From: an uncultured Pseudodesulfovibrio sp.
GTDB lineage: Bacteria; Desulfobacterota; Desulfovibrionia; Desulfovibrionales; Desulfovibrionaceae
Length of the DNA stretch: 64,000 nucleotides
Reading direction: 5' to 3'
Assembly: GCF_963662885.1 (NCBI RefSeq)
Contig: NZ_OY760059.1
Location: 1,302,001-1,366,000, forward strand
Shown here: one piece after another, positions 46,457 through 53,778 of the stretch
Numbering within the stretch: position 1 is the first letter of the stretch
Layout: each line of letters starts with the position of its first letter
Position numbers and translations under genes: made by a program
Notes under the pieces: generated by a model
Told to the model about the DNA's origin: nothing
The model's database searches: none
Seen by the model: only the letters and a program-made list of their open reading frames with translations

Positions 46457-46900
46457 ATGGAAAAGCAAATCTCTGAACTGAAGGCCGCTCTGGCCGCACT
46501 GACTCACAAGGTCTCCACCATCGAACTGCAACACGTCGAGGACCGTGTCTTCTTCAAGGCTCTCGGCGGCGAAGTAAGCAGCCTGTCTGGACAGGTTCAG
46601 AACCTCGACAAGCTCGTGGAAGCTGTCCAGAAGGTCGAGGCCCAAGTCAAAGAGCAGAAGGTCACGACCGAGGCCAAACAGATGTCCATGACCGAGATCG
46701 GCGCACTCTACAAGAAAGACCCCGTTGCGGCCCGAAAGGCAATGGAGGTGCAGGGGCTGAAGATCGACACTGGACGTGGTGGTAACCCGTGGATCAACCG
46801 GGACGTGACCGAGCAGAAGCGAATCCGCAGCATCGACCCTGAGTTGGCCAACAGGCTTGAAGCCCAGGCCGCAGCGCATTACGCTGCCTCGATTCGTTAA
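46457..46900 (+). CDS. Unrecognised coiled-coil protein
   Basis: 147 aa. The first 80 residues are a predicted coiled coil (EKQISELKAALAALTHKVST; QNLDKLVEAVQKVEAQVKEQ); the C-terminal half is basic (DRGGNPWINRDVTEQKRIRS-like). GGAGGG upstream of the start. Part of the small-gene run of the element. Function unknown. Confidence 0.6.
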   Translation: MEKQISELKAALAALTHKVSTIELQHVEDRVFFKALGGEVSSLSGQVQNLDKLVEAVQKVEAQVKEQKVTTEAKQMSMTEIGALYKKDPVAARKAMEVQGLKIDTGRGGNPWINRDVTEQKRIRSIDPELANRLEAQAAAHYAASIR

Positions 46901-46962
46901 CCCAATCCACCCACCCCAGCATGTGCTTCGGTGCATGCCGGGGTGTTTTTGAAGGAACCCCC

Positions 46963-47694
46963 ATGACCGATGATGACTTGAAGCGACTTTGCATGCTGGC
47001 GACCCGATCTACCCTTGAACATGCCTTTGACTCCGAGGAGCTTGCCAAGGAGAGGGAACTGGAAGCCAACATCGGGCCTGTCCATCGGGCTTTCATTCTC
47101 GTGTACGACGAATCTGCCCAGCCAACCCAGCCTTGTGTGCCGGAACCAACCCTCAAAGTCCAAGACGGTGATGACGTTTACTTCGTTTATCTGCTGGCCG
47201 AGGTCGAAGCGAGAGGCGGGGAAGTCGTCGGAGAGATCGTCAATCAGCATCCTCTTGAAATCGCCCAGAATCGGGCCGTAGAGGCCTCGGCGCACTGGAG
47301 CCAGTACATGCGGTGCCAAGACCATTTCCGAAAGCTTACAGGAGCAAAGAGGCTGTCGGATTGGTTCCCGAATCCGCTCCTTGGTTGTGGCGTGGTCCTT
47401 GGTGTCAGCCAGAGGGTGTTCTACCCCGGCGACTTGGTTTCGGCGTATTGTGAGATCGCCAAGACCAACAAAGAGCAGTCAGTCATCAAGGCAGGGAAGG
47501 CCAGAGGGGCGCAACGGAAACGGGAAGTCGAACACGGCACGATCCCAGACATGGAACTGGCGATTGAATCTCTCCTTGAGGAGGGGAGCAAACCAACACA
47601 GAAGGCGGTTGCCGAGCGTTCTGGGTATGGCATTGCGACGATCAAGAGGCACTGGAGCCATGCCCGGATTATGAAAGCAAGAAACCTCGTTTGA
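46963..47694 (+). CDS. Unrecognised protein with C-terminal helix-turn-helix
   Basis: 243 aa. The last 45 residues (PTQKAVAERSGYGIATIKRH) form a plausible HTH, so it may bind DNA; the basic stretch KAGKARGAQRKREVEHG precedes it. The N-terminal part has no recognised domain. ATG 46963 is chosen for its spacing from GAAGGA; the frame is open to 46921. It is the last gene before the large inverted repeat at 47709 and could be a regulator or replication-type protein; this is inference. Confidence 0.55.
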   Translation: MTDDDLKRLCMLATRSTLEHAFDSEELAKERELEANIGPVHRAFILVYDESAQPTQPCVPEPTLKVQDGDDVYFVYLLAEVEARGGEVVGEIVNQHPLEIAQNRAVEASAHWSQYMRCQDHFRKLTGAKRLSDWFPNPLLGCGVVLGVSQRVFYPGDLVSAYCEIAKTNKEQSVIKAGKARGAQRKREVEHGTIPDMELAIESLLEEGSKPTQKAVAERSGYGIATIKRHWSHARIMKARNLV

Positions 47695-47708
47695 CGCGTT
47701 CTAGAGAG

Positions 47709-47829
47709 GGTATCACAAGCGTCTATTTATTATATATTTATATTATTGTTTACAATGTAGAGAAAATAAAAAAGTAAATTCCATTTAAAATGAAAAATAA
47801 TAAATAGAAAAATAGACGCTTGTGATACC
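47709..47829. repeat. 20-bp perfect inverted repeat flanking an AT-rich core
   Basis: The 20-base arm at 47709-47728 (GGTATCACAAGCGTC then TATTT) is exactly inverted at 47810-47829, and the 81-bp space between is very AT-rich (ATTTATTAT/ATAATAAAT can extend the pairing). It could be a terminator for convergent RNAs, a replication-type structure or the ends of a tiny insertion. Confidence 0.85.
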
Positions 47830-48192
47830 TTTTCTGGAAAAATGCAGTTTGAAGCATTTAAAAGCTGTTTTCGGCACATTTGTGCCGAAGGTACTTCGCA
47901 CCGTCGTCTTCGACAGCCTCTTTGGAAACAGAGAACAGACAAGATCCAGCGCACAAAACAGTCTTCCACACAAGAAGACAGACCATCCCAGCTACAAAAC
48001 AAGTTGCCCACAGAGAGGTGCAACAGACACATATCAATATCCCAGCAAAAAAATGGATTCATGGCTGCCGCCAGCATGCCAAGAATTCGCTCAGAATTGC
48101 CCCGTAAATGATTTTGTGCCACGATCGTGATAAATCGTGTTACAAAAACTCGAAAACGCACCAGAATCGAAATTTGAGCGACAGGACAAGTG
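47830..48192. other. Non-coding stretch with a perfect palindrome
   Basis: No intact gene. TTCGGCACA-TT-TGTGCCGAA (47870-47889) is a perfect 9-bp-arm palindrome. A short frame LRTVVFDSLFGNRE near 47898-47940 resembles the start of a BRO-N antirepressor domain, so the region may hold the decayed 5' end of the fragments that follow; that reading is tentative. Confidence 0.45.
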
Positions 48193-48532
48193 CATGTCAT
48201 TGACATGATGAACATGCTTGGTCTCAAGGGCAAGCCTTCGACCAAGAACTACATGTTCGACGACGAGCGCATGCACATCAAGCAGAGTGCGCTCAAGGCT
48301 AAGGCTTACGGAATAAGCCTTAGCATTCCCAACCGAGGCCTTAATTTCATCAGCGAATCCAGCCTCTACAAGCTGGTCATCACTTCAGTTTGCTCGACGA
48401 CACCGACAAGGTGAAACCTGATGTACTCCGTGGTTAGGAGCAGAAAGTTTGCTCTTTGCATTCTCTGTCGTGTACGGATTGCCTTCAACTAGTTTGAGCT
48501 TCTACCAACTGGTCATTCGATCCACCAAGCAC

Positions 48533-48769
48533 GACGATTCCGAAAAGGCGCACCTGCTGTACTCCAAGGTTAAGAGCGAAGTTTCATCTCTTAGGATTCC
48601 CAACCGTGGACTCTCCATGATCTCCGAATCCGGCCTCTACAAGCTGGTCATGAAGTCCGACAAGCCCGACGCCAAGCCGTTTCAGGACTGGGTCACCAAG
48701 GCCGTCCTCCCGGCCATCCGCAAGGACGGCGGCAACAGATATCTCTCTCCGTGGCGTCGAGGGCTTTCC
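48533..48769 (+). pseudogene. Best-preserved BRO-N fragment (unit 3)
   Basis: Reads in one frame from HDDSEK through RIPNRGLSMISESGLYKLVM, then KPFQDWVTKAVLPAIRKDGG. This is the diagnostic BRO-N C-terminal part. It lacks the N-terminal half of the domain and continues into a frame unrelated to the domain after DGG. Confidence 0.8.
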
Positions 48770-48842
48770 GTGCACAGCCATGATGTCTCCATCGACAAGA
48801 TACTAAGTGAAGGAGGTGTGGTGATCACAATCCCTTCCGGCG

Positions 48843-49127
48843 GTGAACCGCCACGAAGATGTGATGGTTTTCGCTGCTCCGATTCTGGTGGCCGTGCTGG
48901 AAGGCGAGGAGAACTACGTCTCCGTCAAGCACATCTACGATGCGATGGGTATCAATTGGCCCAGCCAGTACACCAAGATAATAAAGGATGAAAGCCTGTC
49001 TCCGAGGGGTTGTGTTATCACAATCCCTTACGATGGCGGAGACCAGAACGCCTACATGATCCCGCTCGACATGATGTCGGGTTGGCTCATGGGCATACAG
49101 GTTAAGAGATTCAGACCAACAATCTGA
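48843..49127 (+). pseudogene. P22_AR_N-type antirepressor domain fragment
   Basis: 94-residue open frame: ILVAVLEGEENYVSVKHIYD, AMGINWPSQYTKIIKDESL, VITIPYDGGDQNAYMIPLDM, then SGWLMGIQVKR. This is the N-terminal domain of P22-type antirepressors. A second partial copy of its VITIP strand (SEGGVVITIPSGGE) lies just upstream at about 48805-48845. It has no good ribosome-binding site and ends abruptly, so probably it is not a working gene, though a small expressed domain is possible. Confidence 0.7.
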
Positions 49128-49628
49128 TCACCGATCTCGACGAGGACGAAAGAATGACTCTGTACTACAGAGTCATTGGCAATAGTCCTAGCCGTGGCAA
49201 CCCCATGCGGCTTGTCGTCAACGAACCCGGCCTACGCCCTGATCGGCAAGTCCCGCAAAGTGCTCGATGATGACGAGTTTATGGCCGTATACTATACGGT
49301 CATTGGAGACAGCACCAGACGGGAAGGGACCCGAATCGCACCATCGTCAACGATCCCGACCTCTAGCCTTGATCGGCAAGTCCCGCAAGGAAGAGGCCAT
49401 GCGCCAATGCCCCTCAACAAGAGGGCCATTGGAATAACCGAACGCTTCGAGACCTTGACGATGACGAGAAATAGAGGCTTCAGATTAACACGGGCAATAC
49501 CCGTAGAAATCCCTACTGCTTCGTCGTCAGCGAACCTGATCTCTGCATCATCACAGCCCCGAAGTTCTACGCATAGGTTGATTGCCAACTTCATCGGGTG
49601 TATCACGCCTTCACAGAGGAGATTTATC

Positions 49629-49880
49629 GTGGATAATCAGATAGAAGAGTTGAAAAAACAGGCTGAGATAGAACTCAATGCTCCACAACACAAAGCAATG
49701 GGAGAATGGAGGAAAGAGGGAAACGTATGGCGCATAACGTGTATGAACTGTGGTTCAAATGCGGTTATTGACCTCTCAAAAGACAATCCCTTAACCGTTG
49801 TTAATACAAACTCTGGAACCGGTAGATGCCTAGATCAACCACAGGCAGAGCGATGGAGTAAGCATAACAAACTATCGTAA
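49629..49880 (+). CDS. Unrecognised small protein with Cys pair
   Basis: 83 aa from a GTG at 49629, with AGAGGAGA upstream. The sequence contains WRITCMNCGSNAVIDLSKDN, a CxxC that may bind metal. Rich in Glu and Lys before it. It begins just after the antirepressor array and looks intact, unlike the array. Function unknown. Confidence 0.58.
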   Translation: MDNQIEELKKQAEIELNAPQHKAMGEWRKEGNVWRITCMNCGSNAVIDLSKDNPLTVVNTNSGTGRCLDQPQAERWSKHNKLS

Positions 49881-49988
49881 CTGCTTGGCTTTAATACAGG
49901 GAGGGACCTCAGACGCAAAAAGCCATCCCACAAATGCCCCGGCACCCACTATGAGGTACCGGGGCAACACTTCCAGCCCGATTCAGGA

Positions 49989-50144
49989 CTAGTACTTCAC
50001 AACAGAGCAAGCCAGCCCGTCATCGTTCATGGTGATCGTTCCGCCGGTCTCGGAACAGTAAAAGAGGTCGCGTTCTTGGTCGAGCAGAACGGAGTCAACA
50101 CGAGACACATAATCAGCCGGTTCAATGCGAATAGAGATATTCAT
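49989..50144 (-). CDS. Unrecognised 51-aa protein
   Basis: Starts MNISIRIEPADYVSRVDSVL; AAAGGA lies ten bases upstream of the ATG at 50144. Rich in beta-prone residues (YCSETGGTITMNDDG). It is just beyond the integrase 3' end on the same strand, so it could be co-transcribed with it. Possibly a small excision or regulatory factor, but nothing in the sequence shows this. Confidence 0.55.
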   Translation of the reverse strand: MNISIRIEPADYVSRVDSVLLDQERDLFYCSETGGTITMNDDGLACSVVKY

Positions 50145-50201
50145 TGGAGTAAGTCCTTTGGGTAGAGGTTGATGTGGATATGCAATCGCCAACTGAGGCG
50201 G

Positions 50202-51572
50202 TCACCGTTTGTTTAAACTCCAATGGCTACTCGCCAGAGGAGCGAAGTCGATGTCATACGAGATTTTCAGGATCACGCCTTCATATCTCGTTCGTACATT
50301 GTACGGAGAAGCGTAGTAGTCGCCGCTCATGCTTTGTTGTCGCTGGCCTGTGGAGTCAGAATGACCAGCCGTTTCCTCAATCATCCTGATATCAGCCCCG
50401 GCTTGTTTGGCTGTGTTGATGAAGGTCACCCGAAACGAATGGAAATCCTTCTTGAAGCCGTGGCGCGGAAGAGTGATTTTGATCTTTGGCTTGAATCGGT
50501 CATTGAACCATGCGGAGGCGTCTTTGCCGTATTTTCCCCGATACGGTTTGCAGTCTGGAAATATCCGTTTAGCCCTTGTCCTCCGTACTCGGTTCACGAA
50601 CTCAACAAAGCCGAGATCGGAGACTAGAACAGGGTGAAGAGGCACGATTCTGTTTGCGTTGCGTGTTTTCAGGTGGGTATTTTCGTCCTTTTGGCTTGGT
50701 CGGATATGAAGGCACCAGATGCCGTCGATCTGGACGATGTCCTTGCAGTATGCTTGGCAGAGTTCAGAGAGCCTTGCGCCCGTGAAAAGGCCGAGTAGTG
50801 GCAACCAGAACTTGAAAGCTTTCCAATGCCTGTCATCGACATAAAGAGAGTGTGAGAACATTCCCCGGAGATCGTTCAGCGTGTACGGCTCATGCGTCGA
50901 GAATCCCGGTTTGCCGCCCTGAACTTTCTTGCCCTGTGCGTAATTCGTTTCGATGTGGCCTTGGTTGATGCACCAAGTGAAGAACCGGCCTAGGACACCT
51001 ACTTTGTCGTTGATGGTTCGGGGTGAGGTAACCCTCTTGTGGGAGAGCGCAGCAACTTCCCGGATTGTCTTGCCAATGAAGTGCTTTCTGTAGTTTGGCG
51101 GTACCTTGCCCAGCGCCTCGGCGTAGAGTCGTGCGTCCTTGTGTCCAACCATGCTGATCGGCTTGTTGCCGACCGCTTCAATGAATTCTTGAAGCGCGTA
51201 TCCGTATTTATCTTGAGTGCCTCTGGTCTTCTTGGAAATCACCGTCTCCAAGTACTCGGCGATCAAGTCGGATAGCTTTGGCGATGTGTCTGGGGACTCT
51301 TTCGGTTTGCCAGAAGCAGTGTTTGCCTCGGCTTGATCGATGATGTTCGTGAGGATTCGCCTCAGATCATCCCCAGAAATGACTGGAGGGTGAGCAGGAT
51401 CAAGCAGGGCTTGGAGGACTTTGTTGAGCCTTTTTGCCCTTCGTTGGGCATCCCGTTTGCTGCCTGTTTTCAAACTCAATTTGAAGACGGACAAGCCGAG
51501 GACTGATTCCAGATTGGGGGAGAAGCGGTAGCGGAAAAAGTAGTTCCCGCCGTGCTGGATGAGATGGGACAT
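50202..51572 (-). CDS. Tyrosine integrase of the tRNA-Sec element
   Basis: 456 aa site-specific recombinase. An N-terminal SAM-like/arm-binding part (NYFFRYRFSPNLESVLGLSV) is followed by a core-binding helical domain. The catalytic domain has Arg in LFTGARLSELCQ, His-x-x-Arg in DFHSFRVTFIN, His in ETAGHSDS and the nucleophile Tyr in DYYASPYN. It reads away from the tRNA-Sec gene, 134 bp from its 3' end, as expected for the island's integrase. Length fits large phage/island integrases. Confidence 0.93.
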   Translation of the reverse strand: MSHLIQHGGNYFFRYRFSPNLESVLGLSVFKLSLKTGSKRDAQRRAKRLNKVLQALLDPAHPPVISGDDLRRILTNIIDQAEANTASGKPKESPDTSPKLSDLIAEYLETVISKKTRGTQDKYGYALQEFIEAVGNKPISMVGHKDARLYAEALGKVPPNYRKHFIGKTIREVAALSHKRVTSPRTINDKVGVLGRFFTWCINQGHIETNYAQGKKVQGGKPGFSTHEPYTLNDLRGMFSHSLYVDDRHWKAFKFWLPLLGLFTGARLSELCQAYCKDIVQIDGIWCLHIRPSQKDENTHLKTRNANRIVPLHPVLVSDLGFVEFVNRVRRTRAKRIFPDCKPYRGKYGKDASAWFNDRFKPKIKITLPRHGFKKDFHSFRVTFINTAKQAGADIRMIEETAGHSDSTGQRQQSMSGDYYASPYNVRTRYEGVILKISYDIDFAPLASSHWSLNKR

Positions 51573-51607
51573 TTACACCCTCCTCTGAGTCGAAACTCAT
51601 GGTCTTG

Positions 51608-51650
51608 TGGACCAAAAATGGTCCAAATTTGCGGTGCAAAAATGGACCAT
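51608..51650. repeat. Candidate integrase arm-type sites, right end
   Basis: GTGGACCAAAAATGGTCC (51607-51624) holds two TGGACC-type half sites in opposite directions, and ATGGACCAT follows at 51642-51650. The same motif set is at the left end of the element, next to GGTGCA and TTTCGAG in both cases. Confidence 0.65.
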
Positions 51651-51704
51651 TTCGAGGGTGTTGACCCTTTTTAAGTCACGTAAGTGCTTAAAATTATTGA
51701 TAAT

Positions 51705-51751
51705 ATTGGCGGAAGCGTACAGGAGTCGAACCTGCCCGTGACATCACTGCC
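51705..51751 (+). repeat. Right attachment repeat (att), 47 bp, within tRNA-Sec
   Basis: Exact partner of 40485-40531. It covers the CCA end, acceptor, T arm and variable arm of the tRNA, which is typical for integration into the 3' half of a tRNA gene. Confidence 0.95.
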
Positions 51752-51800
51752 ACACATTGGTTTTGAAGACCAAGCGACACACCGGTGCCGAAACGCTTCC
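51707..51800 (-). tRNA. selC: tRNA-Sec (UCA anticodon)
   Basis: 94 nt including an encoded CCA. Read on the minus strand it begins GGAAGCGTTTCGG and ends ACGCTTCCGCCA, giving the 8-bp acceptor stem (GGAAGCGT/ACGCTTCC) characteristic of bacterial tRNA-Sec. Anticodon loop CTTCAAA carries TCA. The long variable arm has a TGGCA/TGTCA stem with GTGA loop; the T arm is GCAGG-TTCGACT-CCTGT. It implies selenoprotein synthesis by the host. Confidence 0.96.
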
Positions 51801-52023
51801 CTGAATTTTCGCGCAGGCACGTCGTCTGCTGTGTTGGACGGAAGAAGATGCCACGTATGGGGTACGCGCCCTTCTTTCGAGCCTTCGCAGATGGCTGCGG
51901 TGAGTGGGCACTTGGCGTGTCCTACCCCGAAGCCTGCAAACAGATGCCTACTGGAATCAGACACCTATCAAGTTTGCCCGGGGTGGACAAGTGGGTTGTG
52001 TTTGAGTGTGGTTTTGCACCGAC
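51801..52023. other. Intergenic region upstream of tRNA-Sec
   Basis: 223 bp, no gene seen. It should hold the selC promoter on the minus strand and the end of the CpxP/ZraP-like gene, which reads towards it. Confidence 0.4.
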
Positions 52024-52446
52024 TCAGGGGAAGGGGGGCGGCGGAGGCGGAGGCGGCAAGCGGAACAGGCTGAACGGGCGTTCCCGATTTTGCTTGATCA
52101 ACTCGTCGAGGCCATCCTTTTGGGTCTCGTTGAGGTGGCTCTTCACCCGCAGAATGCCGTCTTCGATGATGGCTCGGGCTCGCGGACGGAGGTCGGCGTG
52201 CACGGCTTCCAACTGGTCCAGGGTGTCGACGACTTCGGCGCGGACCGCCTTGGCCGTTTCATCGGTCAGGTCCAGCTCGTGGGTCAGGGTGGAGGAGACC
52301 CTCTCGGCCATCTCCGCCCGGAAGGTATCGCGGTCCGGCGGCGGGGCGAAATGCATCTTGATAAACAGGCCGGTTCCGGCGACTCCGGACAGAGCCCCTG
52401 CCAGAAACACCGCCATGAAAGCAGTCCATATCTTCCAATTGCGCAT
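52024..52446 (-). CDS. CpxP/ZraP-like periplasmic protein with poly-Pro tail
   Basis: 140 aa. A signal anchor (WTAFMAVFLAGALSGVAG) and a helical Glu/Arg-rich periplasmic part with repeated heptads, like LTxxQ-type metal-stress sensor proteins. It ends FRLPPPPPPPPFP. It is the third gene of the sigma-factor operon (11 nt after the small membrane gene), so likely a periplasmic regulator or target. The poly-Pro tail comes from a GGC/GGA-rich repeat in the DNA. Confidence 0.65.
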   Translation of the reverse strand: MRNWKIWTAFMAVFLAGALSGVAGTGLFIKMHFAPPPDRDTFRAEMAERVSSTLTHELDLTDETAKAVRAEVVDTLDQLEAVHADLRPRARAIIEDGILRVKSHLNETQKDGLDELIKQNRERPFSLFRLPPPPPPPPFP

Positions 52447-52456
52447 GGCCTGCTCC

Positions 52457-52762
52457 TTATATGCCGAGGCCGGGCGCGCCGAATTGGAGCGCCTGACTGG
52501 TCAGGGCCGAGAGAATGCGTGTGGACAGGTCGCTGAGGACCCAGAAAGAGGTCAGCAGACTCACGCCGGACACGGCCGCGGCAGCCAGCGTGAAGCGAGG
52601 CGCCAAACGGTCCAGTGCCTGGGCCATGGCCGAGGCGTGCAGGCGGGCCGTCTCATCCAGAACGGCGTCGCGCCATCTCTGGTCGGGCTGCCAGCCCGGA
52701 CGGGCCGTATGTATTTCTGTGAGCAGAGTGTGAAAATTCCTGGTGGTGTATCTACGCTTCAT
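52457..52762 (-). CDS. Small membrane protein, possible anti-sigma factor
   Basis: 101 aa with a basic N terminus and one hydrophobic helix (TLAAAAVSGVSLLTSFWVL). The start overlaps the sigma-factor gene by 11 nt, the usual position of an anti-sigma. There is no recognisable zinc-binding anti-sigma motif, so the role is inferred only from position. Confidence 0.6.
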   Translation of the reverse strand: MKRRYTTRNFHTLLTEIHTARPGWQPDQRWRDAVLDETARLHASAMAQALDRLAPRFTLAAAAVSGVSLLTSFWVLSDLSTRILSALTSQALQFGAPGLGI

Positions 52763-53351
52763 GCTCCTCTCCTTGGATGCCGTAGCGTTTGAGAAAACCT
52801 ATGAGTTTACGTTTGGCCCGGAAGGCCCGCACCTTGACGTTGGGCACGCTGATGCCGAGCATCTCGGCCGTCTCTTTGGTCGGCCGTTCCTCCAGATAGC
52901 TTAAGGTCATGACCATTCGGTCAAGAGGCGAAAGCATGTCCAGTACCGCATCCAATATCTCACCCAGCTCGCGGCGTTGAGCCAGGGTTTCGAATTCCTC
53001 TGTCGAGGCCGCCGCCATGGCCGTGTCCAACCAACGCTGGCCGTCCTCGCTCAATTCACATACCGGAGCTTCCTTGTTCCGGTACGACCTGCGCCAGTAG
53101 TCCTTGCAGCAGCGCAGGGTGACGGTGGTCAACCAGTTGCGGAAAGGCTTGATCGGGCGGTATCCCGACAACCCCTTGTACGCTCTGATGAACGCCTCAT
53201 GCGCGACTTCGGCAACCTGGTCGGCAGGCACATGCGCAGCCACCAGCCGGGAGACATGACTCTCGTGCCGCTTGAGCAGGAGCGCGAAAGCGTCCCGGTC
53301 GCCATCAAGAATACGCTCGATGACCTCTGCGTCGTCCATGTGTACGGGCAT
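52752..53351 (-). CDS. ECF-type RNA polymerase sigma factor
   Basis: 199 aa. Region 2: AFALLLKRHESHVSRLVAAH and VAEVAHEAFIRAYKGLSGY, then PIKPFRNWLTTVTLRCCKDY. Region 4: LSPLDRMVMTLSYLEERPTK, then ETAEMLGISVPNVKVRAFRA. The start MPVHMDDAEVIERIL at 53351 is chosen; the longer frame to 53489 runs through GC-rich non-coding sequence. It should control its own operon with the membrane and periplasmic genes. Signal unknown. Confidence 0.88.
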   Translation of the reverse strand: MPVHMDDAEVIERILDGDRDAFALLLKRHESHVSRLVAAHVPADQVAEVAHEAFIRAYKGLSGYRPIKPFRNWLTTVTLRCCKDYWRRSYRNKEAPVCELSEDGQRWLDTAMAAASTEEFETLAQRRELGEILDAVLDMLSPLDRMVMTLSYLEERPTKETAEMLGISVPNVKVRAFRAKRKLIGFLKRYGIQGEEHEA

Positions 53352-53778
53352 CTGACCCTGTTTCGTTAAAGTGCCGTCAATGTCCGCAGCATGCCTTATG
53401 CGGCGCGGAGCCACAAGGTGAACCGCGCCCGGTTCCCCGAGGAGGGGCCGCGCCGGGCGCGGCCCCTGGGGAGATCGATCCTTCGCCATGGTGGGGCGGG
53501 AGACGGTGCCCCGTGCCGTAGTGATTACCGGATCGAAAGAACGTGGGCCTCCGGCCGGGGGGGAGGGACGCCGCGTCCGGCGCCGGACCGCCCGGAAACC
53601 CGTGGGGCGGGAAACGCGCCGCCCACAGTGGTAACATCGCCATGCACGCCACTGCGGTTACACGGTTTTTCATCCGGCGCAAAAAATGATTGTACACCGG
53701 TTGCCCGGCCGCCTGCGGTGAGCTAGGCTGACCCGGCCCACGGGGAGTTCCCCCGGGGCGATCAACAAGGAGTGAAAA

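Larger units (their letters stand above)
48193..49595 (+). pseudogene. Array of broken phage antirepressor (BRO-N / P22_AR_N) fragments
   Basis: About 1.4 kb holding six degenerate copies of the BRO-N core, each with a DD-acidic box and an S/NE-x-LY box about 75-105 bp later. DD boxes: 48256 (FDDERM), 48390 (LLDDTDK), 48530 (HDDSEK), 49136 (LDEDERM), 49263 (LDDDEFM), 49454 (LDDDEK). LY boxes: 48358 (SLYKLV), 48498 (SFYQLV), 48631 (SGLYKLV), near 49230 (NEPGL then YALIG), near 49350 (NDPDL then ALIG), 49532 (EPDLCII). Frameshifts and stops separate them. No full-length antirepressor is readable. A P22_AR_N piece lies between units three and four. Confidence 0.78.
40485..51751. mobile_element. 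11.27-kb integrative element in the tRNA-Sec gene
   Basis: The element is bounded by 47-bp direct repeats derived from the 3' end of selC. It carries a tyrosine integrase reading away from the intact tRNA, the standard layout for tRNA-integrated islands. Base composition is more AT-rich than the flanks. It holds about fourteen genes plus an array of antirepressor fragments. There are no structural phage genes and no relaxase, so it looks like a phage satellite or another small integrative element. A serine recombinase inside it may be cargo or a second mobility function. Confidence 0.93.

Noticed and set aside
47730..48245. A 171-residue minus-strand frame
   Set aside because: Crosses the large inverted repeat and is Cys/Phe-rich with no start support.
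47822..49600. CRISPR array
   Set aside because: The repeated units are protein-coding remnants that differ in sequence and length; no constant short repeat with unique spacers is present here or elsewhere in the window.
49176..49880. Reading the whole frame 49176-49880 as one 234-aa gene
   Set aside because: The first 150 residues are out-of-frame antirepressor remnants; only the last 83 residues after the GTG at 49629 look like an intact gene.
51785..52792. A 335-residue plus-strand frame starting inside tRNA-Sec
   Set aside because: Begins within the tRNA and is antisense to the CpxP/ZraP-like gene, which has a clear signal anchor and operon context.
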